Positions 21,494-33,439 of a stretch of 64,000 nt of DNA are shown here, in pieces. The notes beneath the pieces are model-generated. The model was given only the letters and a program-made list of their open reading frames with translations, was not told the DNA's origin and did not search any database. Numbering within the stretch: the stretch's first letter is position 1; every line of letters begins with the position of its first letter. The stretch comes from Hydnum rufescens UP504 (Eukaryota > Basidiomycota > Agaricomycetes > Cantharellales > Hydnaceae): assembly GCA_014904985.1 (NCBI GenBank), contig MU129049.1, positions 104,292 to 168,291 on the forward strand, given 5' to 3'. The translations under genes were made by a program, and so were the position numbers.

Positions 21494-23133
21494 CTACGCA
21501 GAATATTCCATCTTGGCTGTATGAAACAGAGACACAATTGAGTACAAAAGAATTGCCAATAAAGGGGCGACTTGCTTTCGTGTTTTTTGTTTTCACCAAC
21601 CTTCCGTGCTGCTTTGTTTAAATCCTCCTGGGTAACGTAATCCCTGCAAAGGCAAAGGATTAGAGACTGCTTCAGAATATAGGAAACATCCACTCACCGA
21701 TCCTCACGAATGGCGAACATCCCGGCTTCCGTGACCACGTTTCGTAGGTCCGCACCGTTAAAGCCGTCCGAAAGCTAAACACCGCAAGCTCTATTATGCG
21801 TTCAATTGAAATAGGAGAAGGTACCAACCTTGACAATGGCCTCATAATCGATCTCCCCCCCTTTGTTCACAGGTTGAGCATGGATCTTCAAAATCTCCAA
21901 ACGAGCCTGCTCATTTGGTAGGGGGATCTCTATTTTGCGATCGAGACGCCCGGGACGCAGGAGAGCTGGATCGAGAGTATCGGGTCTGTTGGTTGCCATT
22001 ATTAGTTTAGTGCGTCCTAATGTATCGAAACCGTCCATTTGATTCAGGAGCTAGATAATATGATAATGGCATATCAGGAGTTCAGTCGATCCAATTAGAA
22101 CAAGTCTGGCTCATACTTACTTCCATAAGCGTTCTCTGAATCTCTCGGTCCGCACTAGTTCCCTCGGAGAACCGCCTCCCCCCAATAGCATCAATTTCAT
22201 CCATGAAGATGATACATGGCTCGTGTTCTCTGGCATATGCGAACATCTCCCGTACAATACGAGCAGATTCGCCGATGTACTTGTCGACGATAGCGGAGGA
22301 GACAACTTTGAGGAAGTTGGTGTCGAGAGTGGCGGCAACTGCACGCGCAAGGAGAGTTTTCCCTGTTCCTGGGGGCCCGTATAAAAGTACACCCTTTGGA
22401 GGCTTGATTCCTACGCGTTGGAAGAGCTCTGGGTTCATCAATGGTAGCTCAATCATCTATCGAAATGGAATGGGTGAATATAATCCATCTGGATATCCAT
22501 ACTTCAAAAGACTTGCCTCACGCAGTTCTCGCACTTGCTCGCCGAGGCCGCCAATACCTGCAAAGCTCGCTCCCCCCGGATCCTCTAGGCTCATGTTATA
22601 GACTAGTGGGTCAACCTCGCGAGGCAATATCCGCATTACCGTCAGTGTTGTCATGTCGAGGCTTACGCGCGTCCCAGCCTTTAGCTTTTCTATTGGCAGA
22701 GTGGGACGGAAAGAAACAACGTATCGAGGACCCGAAGATGCCTTCACAATAACTATGAAATCACATTATATTAGTACAACGCACAGACATTTTATCATGA
22801 ACCAACACACATCGATCGTCATCAAGCTGTTTGAGAATTTCGGCAATGATTTGGCCGACCGATTGCACGGCCTTGAGGTCATCTTCAGTCTTTTCATAGT
22901 CTTTCTCAAGATCCCTCAAAGAAAATCGAACTACATTACGCGGGATAATCAGCGTAGATCTTTCATCACGTAGAAAGCGTACTGACGGGTCTTCAAGCGC
23001 TCGCTCATAGTCTCATGTTCGCGTAGTTTCTAAGCAAAAGAATCTTTGTGAGCACACACCCTAGCATACCAGTCACCATACACACAGTACGATATACGGT
23101 AAGAGCATCATGCTTGCGCTGGTCCAGCGGCAT
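21494..23133 (-). CDS. RPT4: 26S proteasome regulatory AAA-ATPase subunit 4 (Rpt4 / 10B)
   Basis: One of six ATPases of the proteasome base that unfold substrates. Start at 23,133: [16 protein letters not shown], then coiled-coil [22 protein letters not shown]-domain [17 protein letters not shown], Walker A GPPGTGKT, Walker [39 protein letters not shown], and [24 protein letters not shown]. The stretch [15 protein letters not shown] with [21 protein letters not shown] is typical of Rpt4 rather than other Rpt subunits. The last intron (21,517-21,575) has a GC donor, GCAAGT, and a CAG acceptor. Splicing it gives the expected ending KKHETKMEYSA with the stop at 21,494-21,496. Reading through instead gives a long non-conserved tail. 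Head-to-tail with DAHP synthase. Confidence 0.93.
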
Positions 23134-23840
23134 CGTAGGTAACTGAAATGAACAACGCGTAAGTGGCCTCCGGCAGCTCCCGATGCCCACACTGCCAGTT
23201 GAGGAATTTGGGCAACATCCGGAAGCAAAACCCGGAAATTCGGCGCCGCAACTCAACGCCGGCCCAGTTTGATGGGGACATAACCTTGTAAAGACGGTAT
23301 TTAAGCCCATAAAATCGATGGAAATATTTTACTAATATTTTACGGCTACTTGAGAAGTTTTGAGCGGATTTGAAGACAATACTCAGAAATTCCCAAAAAG
23401 GAAATTGTTGACTTCTCGCGTGCACGAGTGTGGTTCGTATGGGGAAGGACTGGGGAGATAAAATGACATCCGGAACAAGCCAAAATGAGATTCCCCGAAT
23501 GTCCTGCATGCTCCACACCGGAGCATCGGATTTAATTCTACCACTGGACTTGGATGGCCATTCGGAATCTCTTATGTATAATACCACCTCGAATTTGCAT
23601 CCGGATGTAGTGGTACCCGATTTGGTACTTCGTCACGTGCGCACCCAATGAACCCGTCCTCGATTGAACTTTGAGAGTTCCTCCTTCTCCCATCAGTTTC
23701 AGATCTTTCGCCCATATCTTACCCCTCTTCAGTCATTCTGGCAAAGCCGCCGGTCCTTCATCTGCCATCGCTTCTCGACCGTGGGCCAACCCTATAGCAA
23801 GCAGAGTCTGCGTTTCAGATGATCCATAGCCTTAGACCAC
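23134..23840. other. intergenic upstream of RPT4
   Basis: Open frames on both strands (23,108-23,587 minus, 23,430-23,651 plus) overlap and show no domain. Likely the RPT4 promoter plus unassigned DNA. Confidence 0.4.
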
Positions 23841-24020
23841 TTGAAACGTGAAAACGGTCAGTTACCGAAAGAAGCACTACCGCATGAAGATGCCAGCCTC
23901 TCTAGATCTGAGTTAGGGATATCCGGTGCCTGCAATTTCGTCCGCGACACGGCTGATATCTATGTGTTGGCCCTTGAAAACCCGGATGCCGGTGGCGAGC
24001 GAGTGCTCATCAGTACAGGT
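23841..24020 (+). pseudogene. fragment of an extended SDR (cinnamoyl-CoA-reductase-like)
   Basis: The frame reads GACNFVRDTADIYVLALENPDAGGERVLIST, which matches the conserved FVxVRDVAxAHVLALExPxAGGER segment near the C-terminus of NAD-dependent epimerase/reductase family proteins. No Rossmann glycine motif or YxxxK is found upstream, so only a short piece is present. Confidence 0.5.
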
Positions 24021-24059
24021 GAGTCCATCCCTTGGGGGTCCCTGCGCCACCCGGTGTGT

Positions 24060-24420
24060 TGAACTTTCTTCCATCTCTGGCTACGATCCTGGCATGTCGT
24101 CATGCCTTGAAGGCACTCATGTTTCAACACTGGCGGAGATCATATTATGGCTGGAGAACCCGGAAAGCAGAACTCCCCTGTTTATTAGCTCACTGGATTG
24201 GTCGAAATCGGCAAGTCAACAATCGCGATAACAACGGCCGAACGAGTGAACAAGAATAACATGCTAGGGGGGAGTTTCTTCTTTTTTCCAGAGAAATGCA
24301 TCTTCACGCAATTCAAACCTTGTCTTCCCAGTGCTTGCGACTCAATCCGACGGACGACACTCATCATGCGTGATGCGCTTGGCAAGTGTAAGGAGGATTC
24401 CAAATAAATTGAAGCTTCGT
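24060..24420 (+). pseudogene. fragment of a NACHT-domain (NLR-like) NTPase
   Basis: Frame one reads GYDPGMSSCLEGTHVSTLAE then IILWLENPESRTPLFIS. After a frame change near 24,190, the second frame reads LTGLVEIGKSTIAITTAERV then NKNNMLGGSFFFF. This is the order found in basidiomycete NACHT proteins: CLxGTRxxVLxxIxxWL, then a LTGxAGxGKSTIAxT P-loop, then a LGASFFFS-like strand. The P-loop is altered (EIGKST) and the remaining NACHT motifs are absent. Decayed remnant. Confidence 0.55.
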
Positions 24421-24657
24421 CTCGCAGATTGGAGGGAGGGAGAAATCGATACACTGGTTGAGAAATCCGGGAAACTGTTCGTTTAATATGCCTTTAACTA
24501 GTGCCATCACGTCGCGATTGACAATGCCCATGTCTTCCTCACGCGCTAACGCTCGACCGCCTATATTGGGCATCTTCCCAACTTCCACCTCACTGCCCTC
24601 AGCATCAGGACCACCGCCCTCAATTGGTTCGAGTTCAAGCTCCCATGGAATCGCCAC
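24364..24657 (-). other. open frame of 97 codons, unknown
   Basis: Acidic ORF (WELELEPIEGGGPDAEGSEVEVG, DVMALVKGILNEQFPGFLNQ). It lies antisense to the stretch between the NACHT and Byr4-like fragments. No family recognised. Could be chance. Confidence 0.2.
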
Positions 24658-24689
24658 GGGCTATGCTTGTCAATCCTCCACATCACCTA

Positions 24690-25071
24690 TTCTGCGCGCG
24701 ACCAGGGCTCTCTCCCATCCGCACTAGTGTCCTCTACTGCTAAGATCCTCAGGAGACCTAAAACAGTACAGTCCTATGGGGATGGAACAGAGCTAGATGG
24801 GATCGCGGACCCCGTCGTGGAGAACGAGAAGGAGCGCCTGTTCCGCATGAAACCGAAGACCTCTTCTTCTACCGTGGTTGCCACATCTGTTACAAGTAAG
24901 GAAAAGCAGCCGTCATCAAGCAATAGTACAAGTACGGGGACGATTGGAAGAACACCTGGAGTGCTATCTCTCCCCGTGTCTACCCCCGCGTCTACCTCCA
25001 CAAATCCGATGGGGAAAAGACCACCTTCTGGCACATCCATCCGAAATCCAGGTATGACGAGGCTGTCATGA
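24690..25071 (+). pseudogene. fragment resembling the conserved segment of Byr4/Bfa1 mitotic-exit regulators
   Basis: LRRPKTVQSYGDGTELDGIADPVVENEKERLFRMKPK is followed by a Ser/Thr-rich tail. The block (Y/F)GDGTELD...D.P...EKE..(Y/F)R..P is the type seen in fungal Byr4/Bfa1-like spindle-position GAP components. Only this segment is present and the ORF ends at 25,071, so it is taken as a displaced fragment. The identification rests on one motif. Confidence 0.35.
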
Positions 25072-25783
25072 CATGTTGTGTTTGATCTATTCATTGCGAT
25101 CGCGCGCATCTTCTAGCATCCGATTCATTTGCGATGCTCGTGTTCGACATGCTCGTGTTCATCTCGCCTTATACTGGATACACAACTCGCCAAGGAATTA
25201 GAAACCATGCGATACTCACAGGTGGACAGCTTACACGTTAGGGTCCTTAGGAATTCGCTCTTAGATTTTAACCAGAAAGTGATGGGTGCGAATTCCTAGA
25301 ATTTATTTATTCCTCAGGTGGCTGGCACAAACCCAAAGACATTTTAGGCGATCTATGACTTGTCTTGACTCCGACCAAGCGATCCCGTCACTCAAATGAC
25401 GATACCGATGAAAAATACCCAGTCACTGTCAACAACGAAGGAAATTCGGACCCCAAAAAAGGAAAACGCAAAGCGGGCACCAAAACAAATCACCACTGAG
25501 CCATTCCTCATGTATCTTTCCTCCGCTCCCTTTCCCATTTTGAAAGTATGTACATATCATGAATTTCCCTCCATCTTGACTTGTCCATACACAATACGTA
25601 GTGTCGTGCCTGAGTTCTCCCTCTATACAATAATGCCATGAACAACTGAGACTCGATTCTTCCAGCACCGTTCGTCCATAAATCACATGACATCAAAGAG
25701 GGATTGGTGCTTGTTGGCGCTACCAAATAGACGTATGGTACAAATGTATGTCAATTGAGGGAGATGGTAAAAAAAGATAGCAG
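25072..25783. other. intergenic, no gene supported
   Basis: Short open frames only (25,396-25,641 plus, 25,429-25,726 minus). Nothing recognised. Confidence 0.4.
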
Positions 25784-27062
25784 CTAAACAGTTCCCTGCC
25801 TCCACCGCTCCAGACTCTCCCGTTTTTCCTCTTCCTCCTTGCGACGACGTTCTTTTGCAGCAGGCGCATTTGCCCAAAAAAGGAGTACAAGATCACGAGC
25901 CAGATCGAGTCGTCTTTCGTCCTCCATTGCTGCTGATTCAGGTGCTGCTAGCTCGGGTGCTTTTGGGTGGGCAGGGTGTTCATGTGTCTTCAATGCATCC
26001 AACCTGCATCCCCACTGCTTGAGAGCAGCAGCACCATAGTTGTAGTGTAATAACAAGGCTGAGGGTTTTGGTTGTTGACTCTGTCTGCTGAATGCAGCAT
26101 CATAGTTGTTCGGGTAATGTTGTAGCAGATAGGAGCCTGGATCATCTAACCACTGCAGTGAATAGCGATCATCTCTGGGGTATGAAAGTGATGGATCCAG
26201 CCTGTCAGGTCGCTGTGGAGAGGGAGGAACATCTCCAACATCGAGACAATGGTTTGGAGTCTGTCCCATCAGTGTGGAGTGAGACACATAATCAAGTAAC
26301 AGCAAATGGGGCAGACCTTGAGTATAACCAGGCTGCGGTTATCAAATAAACCATGCACTTGGGTCAGGAGCAGACCATTTCGTACGTCATTTATATCTGT
26401 GAGGTCATCCACACTCTCTTCATAAGATGGACGACTCTGTACAATTGCCTCAAACCACTGCAGTGGGGCAAGTACAGATGTTCAGTGACCACAGTTTTCA
26501 GGAATGTTTCCCACTCGCACCTCTGAACCCCTAGCATAGGGAATGATATGGACTCCTGCACACACAGACTCTGGGGCTCCTGTGAAGACACAGAACCCAC
26601 CGCGCTCAAGAAGCTTTTCACGGAAACCTTCACGGGTGGTTGTGGTCTCTGAAGGTGTCCCCGATTCCACCTTGATCACTTCAAGATCGACTACATAGTC
26701 AAGATCTATGTTGGATGAGAAGTGTGTCATTTGTATTTCTTTGGAGTTTGAAATAAACGGAGTATACCTCCTTCCACTTCTGACATTGGTGTTAGGATAT
26801 AGTAGTAAAGACCCCCATCCACCAGTTCCCCACTGAGATCTTCCAACGGGGTGCAATCAGGGCGGTCAGGAGCCAACCTGCCTTCCCGACCAAGGATGCA
26901 CCAGCCAAGGAAGATGAGATATTTAAGCGGTTTGAGGCAAAGCAACCGGATTTGGGATATCGGTATTTCAAGATACAACCGTGGCTCGAGGACGACGACA
27001 AGGCCAACGTGACCCTCAGGGGCGGGCGGGAGAGGTTCTGGGGGCGGCGATGAGGCAGACAT
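25784..27062 (-). CDS. HNH-nuclease-domain protein of the expanded basidiomycete type
   Basis: Start at 27,062 (MSASSPPPEPLPPAPEGHVG). The first exon ends near YYYILT, and after an intron the domain follows: FREKLLERGGFCVFTGAPES then VCAGVHIIPYARGSE. This is the usual form in mushroom HNH proteins, with a Cys-Val-x-Thr-Gly knuckle and HIIP carrying the catalytic His. Then come SRPSYEESVDDLTDINDVRNGLLLTQVHGLFDN (the D-I-N-D-x-x-N-G-L-L-L...H signature) and a C-terminal exon with a Lys/Glu-rich helix (AAKERRRKEEEEKRESLERW) and the stop at 25,784. About 390 residues. Whether these large-family proteins are nucleases in vivo is not known. Composition is rather CpG-poor. Splice sites were judged by frame only. 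Confidence 0.7.
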
Positions 27063-28230
27063 GCAGCAGCAATCCCCGAACCCTGGAATCACTCACATAG
27101 CCAAACAATCCGTGCAATATCGAGCTCAATCCCCGAGCACAAGACTAGCGCAAGCGAAGATGCTAACCAAAAGCGGATAAGATCACCCTGGAGTCCTAGT
27201 ATGAGGAATGCCGCGGGCCACATCTATCTTCTGTCTTCGGTATCAATCCTTAAATTCCTTACCACTCTCAAGGGGATATCCAGTCCAGTGGATGGTAGTT
27301 AATACACTAGCCTTTATGTGTATCTCACGCGTTTAATAGAGATGCACCATTCCGACTGGCACAACGCAAGAAAACTCGTGAGGGAAACAGCGGGGATTCT
27401 CTCCTTTTCGTTTTTTTTCGGGGGAGGCTGGACTAATTAACCCAACAGCAGCTCGGTTTCCAGAATAAATGAGGTATAGATGAGGGTAGGCATGATTCGA
27501 GATTAGCACCATGTGTCGTAAATGCCATGCCCCTCCGTCCCCCCTCCCCCTTCCCGGAACACTCAGATTCACTTGGAACATAACTGAGCCAGGACCTCTA
27601 CCATCGTCCGGTTTATGCACACCGATGCGAACAAACGTCAACCTCCAGGCGTCACACACTCGTTGAGCGACAGTCAAACGGGTTAGCGGCTGGATCTACG
27701 TCTCATTATCTCTGGCGTTTCCCTGCTTTGTGCCTTTTGGCGTTACTTATCATATACTCACCACAAATACAGGAGCACCTCTGGCCGTCCTTGCGGTTCA
27801 AATAATGTAAAGCCTCAAAGGAGAGTGTTCCAGGGCTAGACGGATGTAGGTACCATAGAAAATTGGTATGAGATGCTGCATGCCTCGGAGGGACGAACTA
27901 GATTTTGGGGGACCATTCTGTTTGACCTTGATCTCACAGAAGACACAGTCAATAGTGCATAAGGTTTCATGCGACGTACAGGTTGAGATTCCAAGGTAAA
28001 TAGACCGAAAGAGTCAAGGGGTCGTGATTGCTGCAATATACGAATAACTACTAGTCGCGCCAGCACGTTCCTGGAGGCCTTTATATATCGACTAGGTCAC
28101 TGCCCACGGGGCGGTGGCCAGGTTCTGTCCGACCCATCATAGCACCTGGGCGATGCGAAAGAAATCTGAAGCACTCTTATTTCCAACGGGCTTGCTCCAT
28201 TTATCTTCAGGATGTACAGAAATCAGCAAA
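27063..28230. other. intergenic, no gene supported
   Basis: Two minus-strand open frames (27,333-27,677, 114 codons; 27,836-28,066, 76 codons) have no recognisable domain or splice context. It lies between the HNH gene start and the FAB1 3' end. Confidence 0.4.
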
Positions 28231-31200
28231 TCACTTGATTATGTGTCGCCGCAGGGAGAAAGCTTGCGAACCTGGTACGGGTAAGAAATACTTGTCGATT
28301 GCTTTCAGGAATCGAGCCTGATACTCTGACGGGGGAATGATCGTCACCTGGAAAGAAATACGATGAATCAAACCTAGAGCACAGAATATGCATGAGAAAT
28401 CGGGCACCTCTTTCTCCTTGTCTGTCTTTAACCCTTGTTTTGCCTTGGATTCAATCGTTTTTGCGAATGTGTACGTGCCTTCGCATACATCAGGTATCAA
28501 GGCTCTCTTCAACCCAGTACGAATGGTGAAACTGCTCACCAAAGGTGTCCACCAAGCCGCAAATGAGCTCTTTCCTCTCACTATCGATACCTACGAGCAA
28601 TCTTATACACAACGTCGATCATCCACAGCGATCAGATTCAAAAGGAGGGACCAACGAGTAGTCCATTATGTTGTTCTCAGCTAGGAACTCTGCATCGGAT
28701 GTCACGGCTTCCTGGAGAACGTGTTTGGATTGAGGATAGATATAGACGGGCGAGTGGCGCTGCGCTACAAAAAGGGGTCATGGGCAAGAATGTCCAAGTA
28801 TCGCGCGCAAAAAATTGGACTGACTCTCGATCCACTCCTGGTCGAGTAAAGTCTTGGAACTCCCGACATCGCCCTTGACCTTGCGTCCTTTGATACCTTT
28901 CAGATCGTAGGTGGCATCTATCTTGTGCGAGTAGAAGAGATTCTCCATGACAAGGACATCTGCCTTCGTTCCCGTATTTCCGGTTTCCAAATTCTTGATT
29001 TCGATTGTGTAAAAACCGAGCAACTTCGCGAGAGCGCATGGTTTTCCCTTCATCTGATTCATGTATCCAAAGTAGGCTGGAGCAAGCTCCAGTAACGCTT
29101 GTCTGGTTACGCATCAGGACCCGCCATGTCAGTGCGACACGCCCTTAAATGTGAGTACGAAACGCACAGATCAGCAACATTCCAGGCTGTGACAAGGGTC
29201 TTCAAGATGAATCGATCATCTGATGTCTTGAAAAAGGTGGATTTGCTCTTTCCGCCGTGGGCAACCCAGAACGTGGTGCGTTCCAGGGAACGAAGCAACG
29301 TTTCTTCGACGTCACATTGCTTGCGAAGATTGCGAAATTGCAATGCATAATATGCAGTGCAGGAGAAGCGAAGACGGTTCCCCACGACAAAATCGTATTG
29401 TACATGGGGTTTATCGTCAATAGGAGGGGACGAGCTCCCCTGACCAATTCCTAGCAGTGCTAATCGATGAGCCGTGTCATTGGGGGAAGTTTCAGAGCTA
29501 GACTTGGTGGTCGAGTTCTGATTTAGCATGTATCGCACGGCAGCGGAAAATGTCGATCCGAGAGTCTCGTCACCTGACGATCCTGGGTTCGCACTCTGAG
29601 AGCGAGAGACAGATCCTGACATCACCGGGGACACTGGAGCAGGGCGGGGCCCTAGACCGTCTGCATGATCCAAAGATGGAGGCACTTGACTGCTTGTAGA
29701 AAGACCCTGACCGGATACTTGGGGAGGAGAGAAGCTAGCTAGTTGCGCTTGATCTAGATGAGTATCAAGGCCCGACGGTGCGATCGCACTCAAGGATTGT
29801 TCTTCCCCCTGAACGAGTTCATTCCGAGTCGCTGTGCCCTCAGCAACATGGAGGCTAATTTGTACTTCAGGCTTGGCCCAAGCAGCGGGCGGGGCAGCGA
29901 CACGCCCGATGAAGCGCGATGCTGTTGAGCCGAGGCTTCCAAACTTGGAAGATGAAATGGAGGGTTCGAGGGACCTTCGATTAAGAAGGACATCACGAAT
30001 ACTGAGGAAGGAGGAAACATCCCTGGGATTCTCTTTCCGACTTATCACAGCAGAGAAGTCCTCCAGCTCATGGTTGAGAATTAGTTCCGAAGGTTCCTCG
30101 CTCAGACTACCGGTGGCAGGGGTAGGAATAGTGTTGGCATGAGTCGGCGAAGAAGATAAACTGCCCCTGCTTGATCCCCAGGGGAACGTTCCTGACGGCC
30201 CTGATGGTTTCACATTGACAGCGGGGGGATGCCCCGAAGTGGTTGAGGTAGTGGGGTGAGAAGTCATGTCTTCTAGTTCGGTCTGATACTCCACGGATCT
30301 ATATGTAACGTCAGACTGGTGCAATAGCGCAATGTCGAAATAGGGACCTTAGGGTGAAAGAAATGATAGAACCCCATTCAGATTCCCTCACGATCACACC
30401 GCTATTCGGAAGGCAATGGGCATCTTTCGACCACCAATCTGGAAGGGTGGAAACAATCATCTGCAGTAATCGATCACTTCCTGGAGGTGTGAACTGGCAT
30501 AATCGCTGAAATGTATCGGATGCGCTGCTCATAAATGCTCGTCGTACGTCACTGAGAGAGTCCAGCGAAGTTTCCGCAAGCTGAGTGTATAGAGTCTGCT
30601 CAGCGGAGGTGATAAGACCACGGAGGTTCGACAAGCTGGATAATGACGAGGAGGAAGATGTCAGAGGTGTAGGGAATGACGTGGTCCCTCCACCATGAGA
30701 CATATCGGACAATGTTCCACGCCCTTCTGATGTGGGCCATTTACTTAACTGGGAACCGCGGAACGTCGCGGTCGGGGTCATGCTCTCTGGAGACTCAGAG
30801 AACGGGGGGGTGGTGGGAAGTCGCTTGTGGCTAGCACTGGTCTTCGACCCATCAGAAAGTGTATCTTCCTAGTAATCAGACAGCATCCTGAATGATTCTG
30901 ATATTACTATAATGAGGTTATCAGTCACCCACCAGCCAGTACAAATGATCCTTCAAACTTTTCCAACAAAACGTCATGTCTAGTCTAAGTTTATCACGCT
31001 CCGTTTGGAGCCATTCATCGTTCAGGGGAAGAGATTGATTCTTTCGAATGATCTCCCCTAGATCATTGACTATTTGCGTGCGGGGGATGCGCACATGCAA
31101 GATATCGTGAATTGGAGAAAGCTTGAAGGAAATAGAAAGCTGCCCCAGAGAAAAATGTCGGACAAGACAGAAACGGAGAGCGTCGGTACCGAGTGAACTT

Positions 31201-33341
31201 GGCGCTGTTGGCAGTCCGGAAGTATGAGGGCAGAAAGATGAGGTCACATCGTTCATGTTGTCTGTATAGAAGACTAGCTCTAGAAACTTGCCGAAATCGA
31301 AGAGGCTGACAGAGCGCTACGATGGGTAACTGGGGAACGAGCGAGATCGCAATCGTGGGAGAACTCACAATGTGCCGTCTCCCATGATATTCACCGCAGA
31401 TTGCGCTTCACACAAGGAGCAGCTGTGGTACATTCGTATCTCTTCAGAGGCCAGTTCTGCTTCCTCAGACACGAGGGAGGCATCGATGTGACCGGTAATT
31501 TTCAGATTTGCGTGGCACCAAGTGAAGGTAAGATTAGTTTCTGAATCCTTACGCAGAACTTCTTCCGCTAATTCAAACGCCTCTTCGATCCACAGGCCAA
31601 GGGTAGCTTCCGACTCGTCATAGTATCGATAGGTATGCAATCGAGGGGTATGAGGGGACACGACCTCCGCAGGAGCGGATCTAGATGGACTCTTCCCCTT
31701 GCCCGTAGTACTGGCTTTTGGTAAAGGAGAGGTATACAAAACAGTGATAGACTGATGGCGAATGAATCCAGGAACACCGCCGAGGGCAGGAACGCTTCCA
31801 TCTGACTTCCATCCAAGTAGAGACGAGAGGGCGGCTTTATCTATGGCAGGGATCCTTTTCCGCCGCCGGGGACGATTTACCGAGTCAAGGGGTACACGCC
31901 CACTCACTCTACCAGGATGAGACGCTTCTTCTTGTTCTTCTCGGGCAAGGCGGACGAGAAGAGGAGGGGCGTCAATGTGCACGGAAGGAGAAGTCGAGAG
32001 AACTGTATTTTGGTTTCGAATGCTTTGCAATGCAGTCGCATATTGGTTGGTAGGAGACCCGCCAATTCTAACGACTGGCCTTGAAGTTGCGGCTGCCGTT
32101 CGAGAAGCTTGGGAAGGGGAAGAGGCCACGGGAGGTTGTGGAGCGAGCGATTTCGTAGCGTGTGTAGAGGTATTCACTGGAGATGAACGTGTCCGTAAGT
32201 GCTTGAGTTCGGCCGTCCGCTTTGTTATAAAGGACCATATTGCTGTGGGTAGCTTTTCGGCCGACGTGCGGCGTTCTCGAGCTGGCTGATGCGTCCCCTC
32301 TGCAGGCTTCGGCTCCTCTGGTAGGGGAATTGATGGAAGCCCCGGAGACAATGGGTATCGAAGCTGTACACCACTATCTCTCAAAAGACATAATTCTAGC
32401 ATACAAGACAAGTAGCCATACACCTAAGCCCTTCACAGTCAGATGGATAACAAAACAGAGCGCAAGCCAATATTCGTACAGAGATACGCAATACCCTTGC
32501 TAGGGAGTCATAAGTCTTAGGGTGGACTTTGCTGGAGAGATGGAATGTGCCTCCGACGAGGAGAATGTCTGGCATGAGTGTGCTCGGTTGCTTTAACGAA
32601 CTTTGTTGATTGTAAAAGGCTAACGCATGCAAACGTAAGAGCCATAAAACCAAATCAGAGCGGAATTTCGCTCACAATTCCAAGTCTCTAACCCGCAGAT
32701 ATCTACACCTCCCGAACCTGACTTGATATCGTCGATTTCGAAAAATGGCAAAGCAAACTCATTGGGGACAAATGTACATCGAGAGCTACCAAGAATTGAA
32801 AGTGAGGCGCCTGGAGCGGCGAGGGTCAATAGTAAATGGCGTATAGATGGCGTAGAAGACGATGCCGCAGTGGAGGATGTGAGATTATGCAGAGCCGATA
32901 ACGCGTGGATATTGGAATCAGAAGTACCACGATCCTTAGTTCTTCTCTGAGGTCGTGGTGCGCGAGGAAGCCCATTTGATGCGATTGGACCTTCAGCTTT
33001 CTTGGCCTCCGACTCAGCAGTGGCTGGAGGGACGACAGGGTTCTTCCCTATGACGTGCGCTTTTACATTTGATAATACTTCAATTTCTTGAAGTCTCCGA
33101 CGATGAAGTTTCCTCGCAATGCGTATCCCAGAGAGGCACTGGGTTTGTAAGAGAACAGGACCGACATCTTGGATAGAACGCAGAAGGACAGGCGTCCACG
33201 ATGCCGCGAGGCCTTCTTCAATTACGGCTAGGGACACAATCTTGCGCAAGTGCTCACGGCCACAGGCGTCAGGGGTGGAATCGCATCTTCCGAAGCGCTC
33301 AGCTCTGGAACGGCTGGCAGCGGCTTGCTAGGCGACTGCAT
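28231..33341 (-). CDS. FAB1: FAB1/PIKfyve-type phosphatidylinositol-3-phosphate 5-kinase, N-terminally short
   Basis: Makes PI(3,5)P2 on vacuole/endosome membranes. From the 5' end: [41 protein letters not shown] (start of the CCT-like region), a long divergent linker, the Cys-rich module [21 protein letters not shown] with FGKFLEL-type continuation and VRIPRTQIV, then the kinase. Kinase motifs: [19 protein letters not shown] (ATP loop and Lys), [85 protein letters not shown], and the tail [20 protein letters not shown]. No FYVE domain is present, and only 98 bp separate the start from the neighbouring gene. One base seems missing near 33,255 (VAV / EHLRK), and the splice after IMDYS (28,630-28,670) is unclear, so the model needs transcript data. 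Confidence 0.8.
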
Positions 33342-33439
33342 GCAGACGCGGAAACAACGTACGCGTTAGCTCGGGAACTCCCGAACACTCCCGCTCCAAA
33401 CTCCTCCGGATTTCCCGCTACATTGGAAGCCTGAAGAAG
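33342..33439. promoter_or_regulatory. 98-bp divergent promoter, FAB1-like / DnaJ-X gene
   Basis: The two starts (33,341 minus and 33,440 plus) face away from each other with only 98 bp between them, so both genes must share promoter DNA. No TATA box is evident; the stretch contains ACTCCCGAACACTCCCGCTCC. Confidence 0.55.
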
